The position numbers were made by a program, and so were the translations under genes. The notes under the pieces were generated by a model. It did no database searches. It saw only the letters and a program-made list of their open reading frames with translations, and was not told where the DNA came from. Below are positions 18,746-32,282 of a stretch of DNA of 64,000 bases, in pieces. How positions within the stretch are numbered: the first letter of the stretch is position 1; the number at the start of each line of letters is the position of its first letter. Source of the DNA: Rhodoplanes sp963712435 (GTDB lineage Bacteria; Pseudomonadota; Alphaproteobacteria; Rhizobiales; Xanthobacteraceae); contig CAVQIB010000001.1 of NCBI GenBank assembly GCA_963712435.1, forward strand, positions 372,001 to 436,000, written 5' to 3'.

Positions 18746-20744
18746 TCAAGGCCGGTCGGGCGAAACGGCGCGACCTTCATTGCGCAGAACCTCCGCGATC
18801 GCCGACAACCGCGCGTCCGACGGGAAGTCCTCGACAGAAACGGGAAGACGCCGCCGCCAGTTCGGATGCTCGGTGATGGTGCCGGGAACGTTGACCTGGT
18901 CCGCCATGTCGAACACGTCCTCCGCCGCGACCACGACCAGCCGGCTCGGCGTGCGGGCAAGGAAGCGGAGCATTTCGAGCGTCGACGGCTTTTCCGCTCC
19001 GCACTCGCGCGCAAGCGCCTCCGCGATGGCCCGATGCGCGGCCTCGCGGTCGGCGTCGCTTTCGCCCGGATCGATGCCGAGGCCATGCTTGACCGCGAGA
19101 TCCCGTCGCGCCAGCCAGCCGGGAAAGGTCGGCAGATCGTGCGTGCCGAACGACACCAGCGCTTGCACCGGATAGGTTCGCGGATCGCGGAACGCGCCGT
19201 TATGGTCACGCTCGAACAGCATCACGCGATAGGACCACACGTTCCAATCGGCGAGCTGTTCGCGAAAGCCGTCAGGCACCGTGCCGAGATCCTCGCCCAC
19301 GACGATGCAGCGCTGCGCATGACTCTCCTGCGCGACCACGGCGAGCATCGCTTCGAGGGGAAAACGCACATAGGTGCCTTCGTTCGGCTTGTAACCGCGC
19401 GGGATCATGTAAAGCCGATTGAAGCCGAGCACATGATCGAGCCGGATCGCGCCGGCATAGCGCATGACCGCGCGCAGGGTTTCGCGCAGCAGCCGGAAAT
19501 CGGTGCTCGCGAGCACTCCCGGATGGAAGGACGCGAGCCCCCAATCCTGTCCGGCGGTGTTCCACAGATCGGGCGGCGCCCCGGCCGACAATTCGCGCAC
19601 ATAGGCGCCCTGATTGCTCCACACATCGGCGCCGTTGGCGGAGACGCCGACGGCGACGTCGAGATAGAGGCCGATCGGCATTTTCTGCCGTTTCGCAAGG
19701 TTGGAGCATGCCTTCAACTGGCGATCGGCGAGCCACTGCAGGAAGGCGTGGAAGTCCATCTCGACCGGCTCGCTGCGCCACAGCTCCGCGATTTTGTCCG
19801 GCGTCGGAACGCGCCATTCCTGCGGCCACTCCCACCAGGGCGGACCGAAGCGCTTCTGCAACGTGGCGAAGGCGGCGAAGCCGTCGATCAGCGGCGACCG
19901 CTCCGCCTTGAAGGCGGAGAAATCCTCGCGGCGCTCCGCACTTGCGCGCTCGCGGAACACGTCATAGGCAAGCCGCAGCGCCGCGAGCTTGGCGGCGATG
20001 ACGCCCTTGTAGTCGACGAGATCGGTCGCGCGCAGCCGCGCGACCTCGTCGGCGAGCCCGGCGGCGGCGAGGCCGGGAAATTCGCGCACCGCTTCGACAT
20101 CGATGTAGAGCGGGTTGAGAAAAAGCCGGCTCGTCGGCGAATAGGGACTGACCATCGACGGATCGTCGAGGCTGATCGCGTGCAGCGGATTGAGGCCGAT
20201 GCCGGACGCGCCGAAGCTCGCCGCGATCCGCACAAGGTCCTTCAGGTCGGTGAAGTCGCCGATCCCCCAATTGCGGTGCGAGCGGAGCGAATAGAGCTGG
20301 ACGGCGAGCGCCCAGAACTCCCTGGCCGTCATCGAAAATAGCGGGCTGGAAGGACTGCGCGGGCGCGACGATCAGCGGCTCGCCCGCACTTTTCGCTCCC
20401 TGCTGGTCGAAAACAAGCCGGTAAGATCCGACGCGCAGTTTCGACGGCAAGGTGACCGCGCCATCGTGACATGCGCCGTGCGCGACGTCGTGATCGTCCT
20501 CGACCAGTCGCCACGCCGCGCCCTCGTCGCAGGCGTTTTCCAGACGTTTGCCGCGGCCTTTGCGCACCACCCGGACCGCGGGAGCTTTGCTCGCTCCCGC
20601 CGCTTTGGCGTTGTTCGCAAGCACGGTCACGATCTCGCGCAGTGCATCCGTTCCGGGCGCGCGATGAGTTCCGTGTGCGTCAATATAGGTCGTCTCGACG
20701 CCGAAGGCTTGCGCCTCGCGGCTGAGTTGATCTTCATCCGCCAT
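18746..20744 (-). CDS. malQ: MalQ, 4-alpha-glucanotransferase (one frameshift)
   Basis: GH77 amylomaltase, moving alpha-1,4-glucan segments between maltooligosaccharides. Catalytic residues are visible: nucleophile Asp in AIRLDHVLGFNRLYMIP, acid/base Glu in CIVVGEDLGTVPDGFRE and the third Asp in FGTHDLPTFPGWL. The N-terminal part MADEDQLSREAQAFGVETTY lies in another frame. One extra base near 20336 separates it; removal gives 665 residues. The start ATG 20744 is 12 bp from the otsA stop, so otsA-malQ form an operon. In a trehalose/glycogen cluster it would recycle the short glucans released by GlgX or TreZ. Confidence 0.95.
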
Positions 20745-20756
20745 GAGCTGAACTTG

Positions 20757-22235
20757 TCACCCACCCTTGGTGAAGAGGCGCTCGAACCGGACGAGGGGCC
20801 TTTCGCTCCCGGAACCGCTGCCGGCCGACGCGGCCGGGAGCTCGGGAACAAGCGGAACCAGCGTTCGCGAGCCCTCAAGGACACGTACAAAGTCCGCGAA
20901 CCATAGCTGGACCGACGACGCGCGCAACACTTTCATCATTGCCCCCCACCGGTCGCGCCGCTCCTCGACCGGCATCGCGAGCGCTTGTCCGAGCGCGCGC
21001 GCCATCCCGGCTACGTCGTGCGGATTGACGAGCAGGGCGGATTGAAGCTGCCGCGCGGCGCCGGCGAATTCCGACAGGACGAGCACGCCGGGATCGACGG
21101 GGTTCTGCGCGGCCACGTATTCCTTCGCGACCAGGTTCATCCCGTCATTGAGGGGCGTGATGAGGCCGACATGCGCCGCGCGGTAGAAGCCCGCCAGCAT
21201 CGTCTGCGAAAATCCCTTGTTGAGATAGCGGATGGGCGTCCAGTCCGCCTCGCCGAAGCGGCCATTGACCTCGCTGACGAGCGTCGCCAGTTCGGTCCTG
21301 AGCTCGCGATAGGCTCCCACCTCGCCGCGCGAAGGCACGGCGATCTGCAGAAGGGACACGGCGCGTCGCAAGGACGGCTGCGTCTCGCACAGTTCGGCGA
21401 AGGCGCGCACGCGATGGGCGAGCCCCTTCGAATATTCCAGCCGGTCGACGCCGATCACGAGCTTGGCGTCGTGCAGGCTCGCGCGCAGCCGCGACACGTC
21501 CCGGCGCGTGGACGCCCTGCTGGCCCGGCTCGCGAACAAATCGACGTCGATGCCGATCGGAAACACCCCGAGCCGCGTGAGCCCCCGCGCGCTGCGCACC
21601 GCGTCGGCCGTGACCGGCAGCCGCAATTCGTGCTGCAGATAGTCCTCGAAATGTCGCCGGGAGTCCGCCGTCTGAAAACCGATCAGATCGAAGGCGAGCA
21701 TCGCTTCGATCAGCTCGCGATGATGCGGGACGCTGGCGATGATGTCGCGATGAGGGAATGGCGTATGAAGGAAAAACCCGATCGGCCGGGCGACGCCCAG
21801 TCTGCGCAGCTCCGCCCCGAGCGGCAGGAAATGGTAGTCCTGGACCCACAGCGCCGTTTCCGCGCGGCAAAAGCGCGTCAGCGCCCGCGCCATGAACGCA
21901 TTGACTTCCCGATAGGAAGCGTAGTCCTGCGCATGCGTTCGGACCAGATCGGCGCGCGAGTGCAGCGCCGGCCACAGCACCGAATTGGCGAAACCTTCAT
22001 AATAGCCGCGGTAATGCGCCTTCGGCAGTTCGACCGTCGCGAGCGCGCCCTTGCCCAGGGATTCGATCTCGGCGAACGGCTCCTTGCCGGTCGCATCGCG
22101 GGTTCGCCCGCTCGCGCCGACCCAGATCGCGCCCGATTCCTTCACGGCGGGGAGCAGCGCCGCGGCGAGACCGCCTGTGATCGGCTCATCGACTTTGATG
22201 CGAGCCACGCGGTTCGACACAACGACGATGTCCAC
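20757..22235 (-). CDS. otsA: OtsA, alpha,alpha-trehalose-6-phosphate synthase
   Basis: GT20 enzyme making trehalose-6-phosphate from UDP-glucose and glucose-6-phosphate. Visible motifs: VVVSNRVARI at the N-terminus, WVQDYHFLPLGAELRRLG, GFFLHTPFPHRDI, the nucleotide-sugar site VDRLEYSKGL, and DGMNLVAKEYVAAQ. The frame runs upstream to 22358, but GTG 22235 is chosen because AGGAGA sits six bases before it and the encoded protein then begins VDIVVVSNR as in the family (492 residues). Its phosphatase partner otsB is 15 kb away at 37080-37865. Confidence 0.96.
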   Translation of the reverse strand: MDIVVVSNRVARIKVDEPITGGLAAALLPAVKESGAIWVGASGRTRDATGKEPFAEIESLGKGALATVELPKAHYRGYYEGFANSVLWPALHSRADLVRTHAQDYASYREVNAFMARALTRFCRAETALWVQDYHFLPLGAELRRLGVARPIGFFLHTPFPHRDIIASVPHHRELIEAMLAFDLIGFQTADSRRHFEDYLQHELRLPVTADAVRSARGLTRLGVFPIGIDVDLFASRASRASTRRDVSRLRASLHDAKLVIGVDRLEYSKGLAHRVRAFAELCETQPSLRRAVSLLQIAVPSRGEVGAYRELRTELATLVSEVNGRFGEADWTPIRYLNKGFSQTMLAGFYRAAHVGLITPLNDGMNLVAKEYVAAQNPVDPGVLVLSEFAGAARQLQSALLVNPHDVAGMARALGQALAMPVEERRDRWGAMMKVLRASSVQLWFADFVRVLEGSRTLVPLVPELPAASAGSGSGSERPLVRFERLFTKGG

Positions 22236-22279
22236 AGGTGTTCTCCTGGCTGGCGGAAGGGCCCGCTCCGGCCTTCCGG

Positions 22280-22306
22280 AAACCCCGTCTCCCATGATCG
22301 AGTTCC
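22280..22306 (-). promoter_or_regulatory. Candidate EcfG-type general stress promoter for otsA
   Basis: On the otsA strand GGAAC (22306-22302) is followed, after 17 bases, by GGTTT (22284-22280). The alphaproteobacterial EcfG sigma factor recognises GGAAC, 16-17 bases, then CGTT. The match is complete at -35 and three of four at -10. Transcription would start near 22272, about 35 bases before the GTG start. Stress-dependent otsA expression through EcfG is known in rhizobia, which makes this attractive, but it is a motif match only. Confidence 0.5.
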
Positions 22307-22974
22307 GCCCGTGCGGCGATCCTGCGGCCTTGTGCGGAGCCGCGCGGAACAGTGACACGCTTCCGTGCGGCGATCTGCCGGCCCGCGGCGCCGTCCGGCG
22401 GTCAGGATGCCCAACTCCCCCTGCTTGAGGAATTTTGGTGCAGCGAGCGCCGGAGCGCGCCGATTTTTAGCCAAACTTCTCGTCAACACGCCTCATGTCC
22501 TGATCCGGCTGCGGAGCACAAGCCAAGCGGATCGAGAAAGCGGCGTTCCCAGCGGCACGGACGGTCGGACCGCCGCACGCAGAGCCGAAGGAGAAGTGCC
22601 TTGATTGTGATAGGCCGCGCGCCGCAAGCGCGCCCGACGAGCGCCGCGATCCCGGCGCGCGGATCGCCCGAGGGGCGCGGGAAACGCACGCCAAACCCCA
22701 TCATTCACGCATAATGCCTTCAATGACGGCACAACCGCCCGCAACGCGAGGGGGCGGCCCGGCGCCTTCCGGCAACCGAGTGCTCGGTTGCGCTCCCAGG
22801 CGGCGGCCCTTATGAATTCTCCATGCGGCGATCGGCCGGTCGAACCTCGGCGGAGGGCGCCGCGTCAAAAGGGTCGACAGAGCCTCCTTATCAGCGAGCA
22901 ACGCATGACCGAATGGGCCGCCGGCGTCTAAGAACCCATCCGCAATTCATCTGCTCCTCACCAGAAGCGTCGCC
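22307..22974. other. Gene-free spacer between otsA and treS
   Basis: About 670 bp between the divergent otsA-malQ and treS-glgB-glgX-treZ-treY runs. Only short, mutually overlapping frames with arginine-rich products are open, and none resembles a protein. The one clear structure is a 20-bp perfect palindrome at 22772-22791. It is too short to hold glgE, which often precedes treS in related clusters. Confidence 0.6.
22772..22791. promoter_or_regulatory. Perfect 20-bp palindrome upstream of treS, possible operator
   Basis: GCAACCGAGTGCTCGGTTGC is a perfect inverted repeat (two 9-base arms around a self-complementary central TG/CA-like pair). It lies about 185 bp before the treS start. No T-run follows on either strand, so an intrinsic terminator is unlikely. 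Its size and symmetry fit the binding site of a dimeric repressor (TetR or LacI family). No regulator gene is adjacent. Confidence 0.4.
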
Positions 22975-25900
22975 ATGAACCTTGTCTCCGATATCGCCGC
23001 GCCCGCGGCAGTGGACGCGCCGAGCGATCCGCTCTGGTACAAAGACGCGATCATCTACCAGCTGCACGTCAAGGCGTTCTTCGACAGCAACGACGACGGG
23101 ATCGGCGACTTCAACGGACTCACCCAGCGGCTCGACTATCTCCAGGACCTCGGCGTGACCGCGCTGTGGCTCCTGCCGTTCTACCCAAGTCCGGGCCGCG
23201 ACGACGGCTACGACATCGCCGACTATCGCCGCATCAATCCCGACTTCGGCTCGATGAAGGATTTCCGCCGCTTCATGAGCGAAGCCAAGCGGCGCGGCCT
23301 GCGGGTGATCACCGAGCTCGTGATCAACCACACCTCCGACCAGCATCCGTGGTTCAAGCGCGCGCGCCGCAGCAAGAAGGGTTCGAGCGCGCGCGACTGG
23401 TATGTGTGGAGCGACAACGACCAGAAATATCTCGATACGCGGATCATCTTCACCGACACCGAGAAGTCGAACTGGACCTGGGACCCGGAAGCGGAAGCCT
23501 ATTTCTGGCACCGCTTCTTCTCCCACCAGCCCGATCTCAACTACGACAATCAGCGCGTCTTCTGGGCGATGGTTCAGGTCATGCGGCGCTGGCTCGACTT
23601 CGGCGTCGACGGGTTCCGCCTCGACGCCATTCCCTATCTGTGCGAGCGCGAGGGCACCAACAACGAGAACCTGCCCGAGACCCATGCGGTGATCAAGCGG
23701 CTGCGGGCGGAGATCGACGCCTATGCGCCCAACACCTTCCTGCTGGCGGAAGCCAATCAGTGGCCGGAGGACGTGCGCGCCTATTTCGGCGAGGGCGACG
23801 AGTGCCAGATGGCCTATCACTTCCCGCTGATGCCGCGCATCTACATGGCGATCGCGCAGGAAGACCGGTTTCCGATCATGGACATCCTGCGGCAGACGCC
23901 GGACATCCCGACGAACTGCCAATGGGCGCTGTTCCTGCGCAATCACGACGAGCTCACGCTCGAAATGGTGACCGACGCCGAGCGCGACTACCTCTGGTCG
24001 ACCTATGCGGCCGACCCGCGCGCGCGCATCAATCTCGGCATCCGCCGCCGGCTCGCGCCCCTGATGGACAATGACCGGCGCAAGATCGAGCTGATGAAAA
24101 GCCTCATGCTGTCGCTTCCTGGCACGCCGATCTTCTACTACGGCGACGAGATCGGGATGGGCGACAACATCTATCTGGGCGATCGCAACGGCGTGCGCAC
24201 GCCGATGCAGTGGACCTCCGATCGCAACGGAGGCTTCTCCCGCTGCGACCCGGCGAAGCTCTATCTGCCGGTGATCATGGACCCGGTCTACGGCTATCAG
24301 GCGGTCAATGTCGAGGCGCAGTCGCGCAGCATTTCCTCGATGTTGAACTGGATGAAGCGCATGATCGCGGTGCGCAAGACGAGCAAGGTGTTCGGTCGCG
24401 GCACCATGACCATGCTGCGCCCCACCAATCGCTGCGTCATGGCCTATCTGCGCCAGTACGGGCAGGAGGTCATTCTGTGCGTCGCCAATCTGTCGCGCGC
24501 CGCCCAATCCACCGAGATCGATTTGTCGCCGTGGCGCGGACGCGTTCCGGTTGAAATGCTCGGCCGGTCGCGCTTTCGACGGATCGACGAGCTGCCCTTC
24601 GTCGTTACGCTCGCGCCGTATGGTTTTTTCTGGTTCCTGCTGACCGAGGAGGCTGGGATGGCGAGCGCGGACACGATAGGCTCGCGGGAGTGGGTCACCG
24701 TGGTTCTGGACCGAGGCTGGCGCTCATTGTCGGAGGGGCGAACGGGCCATCAGTTCGAACGCGAGGTCCTGCCCGCATTTCTCGCCACCCGCCGGTGGTT
24801 CGCCGCCAAGGGCTCGCAGGCCGGCGTGCCGCGCGTCACCGCTGTGCTCCCGTTCGGCGAAGGCGACATGCCGCCGGTGCTCGCCCTGATCGATCATGTT
24901 TCGCCGCGCGGCTCGGCCCGCTACGCCTTGCCGCTCGTCGTGAGTTGGGGGGAGGTCGACCGCGCGAGCGCGCCGCCGGCATTCGTGATCGCCCCGGTGC
25001 GCCAGACCCACCGCGAAGGCGCCCTGATCGACGCGGTCGCCGATCGTGACTTCATTTCCTCCGTCGTCCGCGACATTCACGCCGACCGCGCGGTGTCCGC
25101 CACGGCCGACATCCAGATCGAGCTGCGCCCGACCGCCCGTTTTGCACCGCAGCAATTGCCGCCGATCGCCCATGTCCGCGCCAGCGGGGCGGAGCAGTCG
25201 AATTCGACGGTCATCATCAACTCCTCCTTCGTCCTGAAATTCTATCGCCGCCTGTCGCCGGGGACGAACCCGGAATTGGAGATGGGGCGCTTCCTCACCG
25301 ACGTCGCCGACTTCCCGAATACGCCGCCGCTGTTGGGGACGATCGAGTTGGTCGAGCGCGGCGCCCGCTCGGCCGTCGCGGTGCTCCACCAGTTCATCGA
25401 TAACCAGGGCGATGCGTGGTCGCACGCGGCGAGCTATCTCGACCGGTTCCTGGAAGAAGCGAGCGTGCTGCCGGATACGCCGACCGCCGACGACGCGCAT
25501 GCGGCGTATCTCAACCGCGTGCGCCAGATCGGCCGCCGCACCGGCGAGCTGCATCTCGCGCTGGCCAGCAGCACCGAAGATCCCGCATTTGCGCCCGAGC
25601 CGGTGACCGCCGAGGACGTGGCGAACTGGACCGCGGGGCTCGTGCGGGCGGCCGAGGCGATATTCGAGGAACTCGCGCGCTGCTACGATGAGCTCGGGCC
25701 AAGGGCCAAGCCGATCGCGCGCAGGCTGCTGGCGCGCCGGTGGGAAGCGGTCGAACAGATGCGGGCCTTGCTGCCGCCCGAGATCGACGTGGACAAGGTG
25801 CGTCAGCACGGCGATTTCCATCTCGGCCAGATTCTGATCGTCAAGGACGACGTGCATATCGTCGACTTCGAAGGCGAGCCGGAGCGGCCCTACGAGGAAC

Positions 25901-26263
25901 GGCGGCGCAAGGCGCCGTCCGCCCGCGACGCGGCCGGGTTCATCCGCTCGCTCGACTATGCCGCCACCGCCGCCCTTCACCGAATCCCGGAAACTGCGGT
26001 AGATGACCCGCAGCGCCTCTTGCAGGTACTTGACTTCTTGGCGCAATGCAGCAACGGATGCATTCCTTGTGAGCATGCGCAATACGGCGGGCGCGAGCAG
26101 GCTTTGGCCGCAAGATTTGGCGCTGGCCGACCGCCTGCTGCGATTTTTTGTTTTGGAAAAGGCCGTTTACGAGGTGGGGTATGAATTTGCCAATCGTCCC
26201 GACTGGGTCCATGTGCCGCTCTCCGGGCTGTGGCGGACTTTGTTTCCAGCGGAAAGCGCTTAG
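22975..26263 (+). CDS. treS: TreS-maltokinase fusion protein (one frameshift near 3' end)
   Basis: Bifunctional protein. Residues 1 to about 560 are a GH13 trehalose synthase interconverting maltose and trehalose, with nucleophile Asp in DGFRLDAIPYL, acid/base Glu in FLLAEANQW and third Asp in LRNHDELTLEMV. From about residue 575 a maltokinase domain follows (RRWFAAKGSQAGVPR, VVINSS-type central region, then the kinase catalytic segment VRQHGDFHLGQIL and VHIVDFEGEP). It would make maltose-1-phosphate from maltose and ATP. The raw frame ends at 26184 with a scrambled tail. Removing one base near 26037 gives DAFLVSMRN, FFVLEKAVYEVGYEFANRPD and a stop at 26263, for 1095 residues. It starts the plus-strand glucan operon. 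Confidence 0.95.
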
Positions 26264-26265
26264 TC

Positions 26266-28418
26266 ATGTATGACGTGTCTCCCGAAGCACTGGCCATCAT
26301 CGGCGGTTATCATGCCGATCCGTTCCGTTATCTTGGTTCGCATTTCGAGCATGGGACGCACGTGGTGCGTGCCTTTTTGCCAGGCGCGCGCGAAGTGCGC
26401 GTGCGTTTCAAGGACGATCAGGAAGCGGAACTCAAACGCATTCACGATTCCGGGCTGTTCGTCGGCCCGGTTCCTTCCGGCGCGCGCGACTACCGCCTGA
26501 AGGTGCGCTGGCACGGCGCGGACTTCGTCGAGTTCGAGGATCCCTACCGGTTCTCCGCCGTCTTGTCCGATCTCGACCTGCATCTGTTGGGCGAAGGCAA
26601 CCACCTTCAGATTTATGACAAGCTCGGCGCGCACCCGATGGTGCATGAGGGCGTCTCCGGGGTCGCATTCGGCCTGTTCGCGCCCAATGCCCGCCGGGTC
26701 AGCGTTGTCGGCGACTGGAACTTCTGGGACGGGCGCCGGCACGCCATGCGGGTGCGCGGCAACGGATTCTGGGAAATTTTCATTCCGGACGTGAGCGCCG
26801 GCCACAAATACAAGTTCGAGCTTCTCGGCTCGGATGGGCGGATTCGGCTCAAGTCGGACCCGTACGCCTTTTCGGCGGAGATGCGCCCGCTGACCGCCTC
26901 GATCATCGTCGATCCGGCGACGTTCCCGCCGATCACGCCGTCCCCCCCGGGGATCAACCGCTGCGACGGGCCGATGTCGATCTACGAGCTCCATGTCGGC
27001 TCGTGGCGGCGAAACCCGTACATGAACAATTGCTGGCTGACCTACCGCGAACTCGCCGAGCAACTCCCCCCCTATATCGCCTCGATGGGCTTCACGCATG
27101 TCGAACTGATGCCGATCGCCGAGCATCCGTTCGACGCGTCCTGGGGCTATCAGCCGACCGGCCTTTATGCGCCGACCAGCCGGTTCGGCACGCCGCAGGA
27201 TTTCTGCATCCTGATCGACGCCCTCCACCGCGCCGGGATCGGCGTCATCGTCGACTGGGTGCCCGGCCACTTCCCCGATGACGATCACGGGCTCGCTCAG
27301 TTCGACGGCACGGCGGTGTACGAGCATGCCAACGCCATGCAGGGCCGGCATCTCGACTGGAACACGCTGATCTACAATTACGGGCGAAGCGAGGTCGCCA
27401 ATTTCCTGCTCGCCAATGCGCTGTACTGGCTCGACCGTTTCCAGATCGACGGCTTGCGCGTCGATGCGGTCGCTTCGATGCTCTATCTGGACTACAGCCG
27501 TCCGGAGGGCGGCTGGATTCCCAACCGATTTGGCGGACGCGAGAACCTCGAGGCGATCGACTTCCTGCGCCGCTTCAATACCGAGGTGTTCGGGCGGTTC
27601 CCCAACGCCACCACCCTCGCGGAGGAGTCGACCGCCTGGCCGCTCGTCTCGCGCCCGACCGATATCGGCGGGCTCGGCTTCGGCTACAAGTGGAACATGG
27701 GGTGGATGCACGACACCCTGCGGTACATTTCGATGGACCCGGTCCACCGCAAATTCCACCACAATGACGTGACCTTCGCCATGCTCTATGCGTGGTACGA
27801 GAATTTCGTCCTGCCCCTGTCGCATGACGAGGTGGTGCACGGCAAAGGCACCATCTTCGGGCGGATGCCGGGCGACCAGTGGCAACGGTTCGCCAATCTG
27901 CGCACCTACTACACCTTCATGTACGGCCATCCCGGCAAGAAGCTGCTGTTCATGGGCAGCGAGTTCGCGCAAATCCGCGAATGGCACCACGACCACAGCC
28001 TCGATTGGCACCTCCTTGAATATGGAGAGCACAAGGGCATCCAGAATCTCGTGCGCGACCTCAACCATCTCTACCGGTCGACGCCCGCTTTGTATCAGCT
28101 CGACTCAGAGCCGGGCGGCTTCGAGTGGCTGATCGTCGACGACACCGAAAACAGCGTGTTCGCCTGGCTGCGCCGGGCGCGCGACGGCTCGGTCTGTCTC
28201 GTCGCGATCAACTTCACCCCGGTCGCGCGTTACGACTACCGCATTCGCGTTCCCTTCGCCGGCGGCTGGCGAGAGGTGTTCAACAGCGACGCCGCCATTT
28301 ATGGCGGCGGCAATGTCGGCAATGGCGGGCGGATACAGGCCGAGGACACCGGATCGGGCGGCGTCCTCAGCCTGACGCTTCCGCCGCTCGCCGGAATCAT
28401 GCTCGTGCCGGAGTTCTG

Positions 28419-28419
<1 letters not shown>
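26266..28419 (+). CDS. glgB: GlgB, 1,4-alpha-glucan branching enzyme
   Basis: GH13 enzyme introducing alpha-1,6 branches in glycogen. It has two N-terminal carbohydrate-binding/sandwich regions (VRAFLPGAREVRVRF and FGLFAPNARRVSVVGDWNFW). The catalytic barrel shows nucleophile Asp in IDGLRVDAVASMLYLDY, Glu in TTLAEESTAWP and Asp in LPLSHDEVVHGK. ATG 26266 (MYDVSPEALAIIGGYHADPF) is preferred; the frame is open slightly upstream but would overlap treS. The 717-residue length is normal. Only 2 bp separate it from the restored treS stop. Confidence 0.97.
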
Positions 28420-30497
<2,078 letters not shown>

Positions 30498-30501
<4 letters not shown>

Positions 30502-32282
30502 CGGCCTCTCCTTTGTTCAGCCCGCGACTGTTCGGGCCGCAGCTCGATTCGAAAGGCGCGACGTTTCGCTTGTGGGCGCCCGCGGCGGCGTCGGTCGACC
30601 TGGTGATCGGCGACGCGCACCCGATGCGCCGGCATAATGACGGGTGGTACGATCTGCGCGTGCCCGGCGTCGGCCCCGGCGCCCGCTACATGTTCCGCAT
30701 CGACGGGGAGCTCGATGTCCCCGATCCGGCCTCCGCATTCCAGCCGGACGACGTCCATCGCGCGAGCGAAATCATCGACCACGATTACGATTGGACGGCG
30801 CATGAATGGCGCGGACGGCCGTGGCGCGAGGCGGTCATCCTCGAACTGCATGTCGGGAGCTTCACGCCGCAAGGAACCTATCGCGCGGCGATCGAGCGGC
30901 TCGACGATGTGGTCGCGGCGGGCTTCACGGCGATCGAGCTGATGCCGCTTGCCGATTTCTACGGCAGGTGGAATTGGGGTTATGACGGCGTGCTGCTCTA
31001 CGCGCCCGACGCGGCTTACGGCCGGCCGGACGATCTCAGGGCCTTGATCGATGCCGCGCACCAGCGCGGCCTGATGGTGTTTCTCGACGTCGTCTACAAT
31101 CATTTCGGGCCGGAAGGAAATTATCTCGGCCGCTACGCGCCGCAGTTCTTCACCGACGCCGCGCACACGCCCTGGGGATCGGCGATCGATTACGACGTTC
31201 CGCAGGTGCGCACCTTCGCCATCGAGAACGCGCTGCACTGGATCGCCAATTATCGTTTTGACGGGCTCCGCCTCGACGCCGTGCACGCCATCGTCAAACG
31301 CGGAACTCCCTCGATCCTCGAGGATCTGAGCCGCGCCGTCGGCGCCTTCGCCGAAGCCAATGGTCGCCTGGTCCACCTCGTTCTGGAGAACGACGACAAC
31401 GCCTCCTCGCTGCTCGATCCGCGGGCGCCTGCGGCGCGCGGCAAGTACCGCGCCCAGTGGAACGACGACTTCCACCACGCCTGGCATGTGCTGCTCACCG
31501 GCGAAAGCAGGAGCTATTATCGCGATTACGCCGAGGCGCCGCGCCGCAACGTCGCGCGCACGCTCGCCTCGGGCTTCGCCTATCAGGGCGAGGCGTCGCC
31601 GCATCGCCGCGGCGCCGTGCGCGGAGAGCCGAGCGCGCATCTGCCGCCGACCGCTTTCGTTTCCTTCCTGCAGAACCACGATCAGATCGGCAACCGCGCG
31701 CGCGGCGAGCGGCTGGACCAGCTTGTCGCGGACGAGAGAGGGATCGAGGCCGCGCTCGCCGTCATGCTGCTTGCCCCCTCGCCGCCCCTGATGTTCATGG
31801 GGGAGGAATGGGGAGCAGAGCAGCCGTTCCCCTTCTTCTGCGATTTTGCCGGCGATCTGGCGGAGGCCGTGCGCAACGGCCGCCGCAAGGAATTCGCCGA
31901 GGAGTACATCGCCGGGAACCCAGACGACATTCCGGATCCTCTCTGCGAGCAGACCTTCCGCTCCGCCGTGCTCGACTGGTCGGCGCGGGAGAAGCCCCGC
32001 CAGAGCCGCCGGCTGGCGCTTGTCACAAGGCTGCTCGCCGTGCGCCGGGAAAAGATCGTTCCGCGCCTCGCCGGCGGCGTCGCGCCCGGAGAAGCGAGCT
32101 TCGCGGGCGACGTGCTGAGCGCGCACTGGCCGGTCGACGGCGGCCGGCTGGCCCTGGTCGCCAACCTCGCGCCTGAGCCTGCGCGCCGCGCGCAAGTCTC
32201 CGCAGGCATCCCGATCTGGGGCGAACCGGCCTCTCCCGATCTGCCGCCCTGGAGCGTGCATTGGTCGTGGAGCCAGGCGTGA
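30498..32282 (+). CDS. treZ: TreZ, maltooligosyltrehalose trehalohydrolase
   Basis: GH13 enzyme releasing trehalose from the maltooligosyltrehalose made by TreY. The 594-residue product shows a sandwich domain with FRLWAPAAASVDLVIGD, then ELHVGSFTPQGTYRAAIERL, DGLRLDAVHAIVKRG (nucleophile Asp), LVLENDDNASSLL (Glu), the TreZ-typical QWNDDFHHAWHVLLTGES and FLQNHDQIGNRARG (third Asp). It is intact. The start ATG 30498 overlaps the glgX stop; the stop shares a base with the treY ATG. A 1029-codon open frame on the opposite strand (31682-34771) is a shadow. Confidence 0.97.

Noticed and set aside
16276..19209. A 977-codon minus-strand frame spanning gloB and the GT-C gene
   Set aside because: It contains pieces of malQ and gloB only because frameshifts place them in it; the rest is shadow sequence of the GT-C membrane protein.
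22891..24507. A 538-codon minus-strand frame opposite treS
   Set aside because: No domain features; the plus strand carries the GH13 catalytic residues of TreS.
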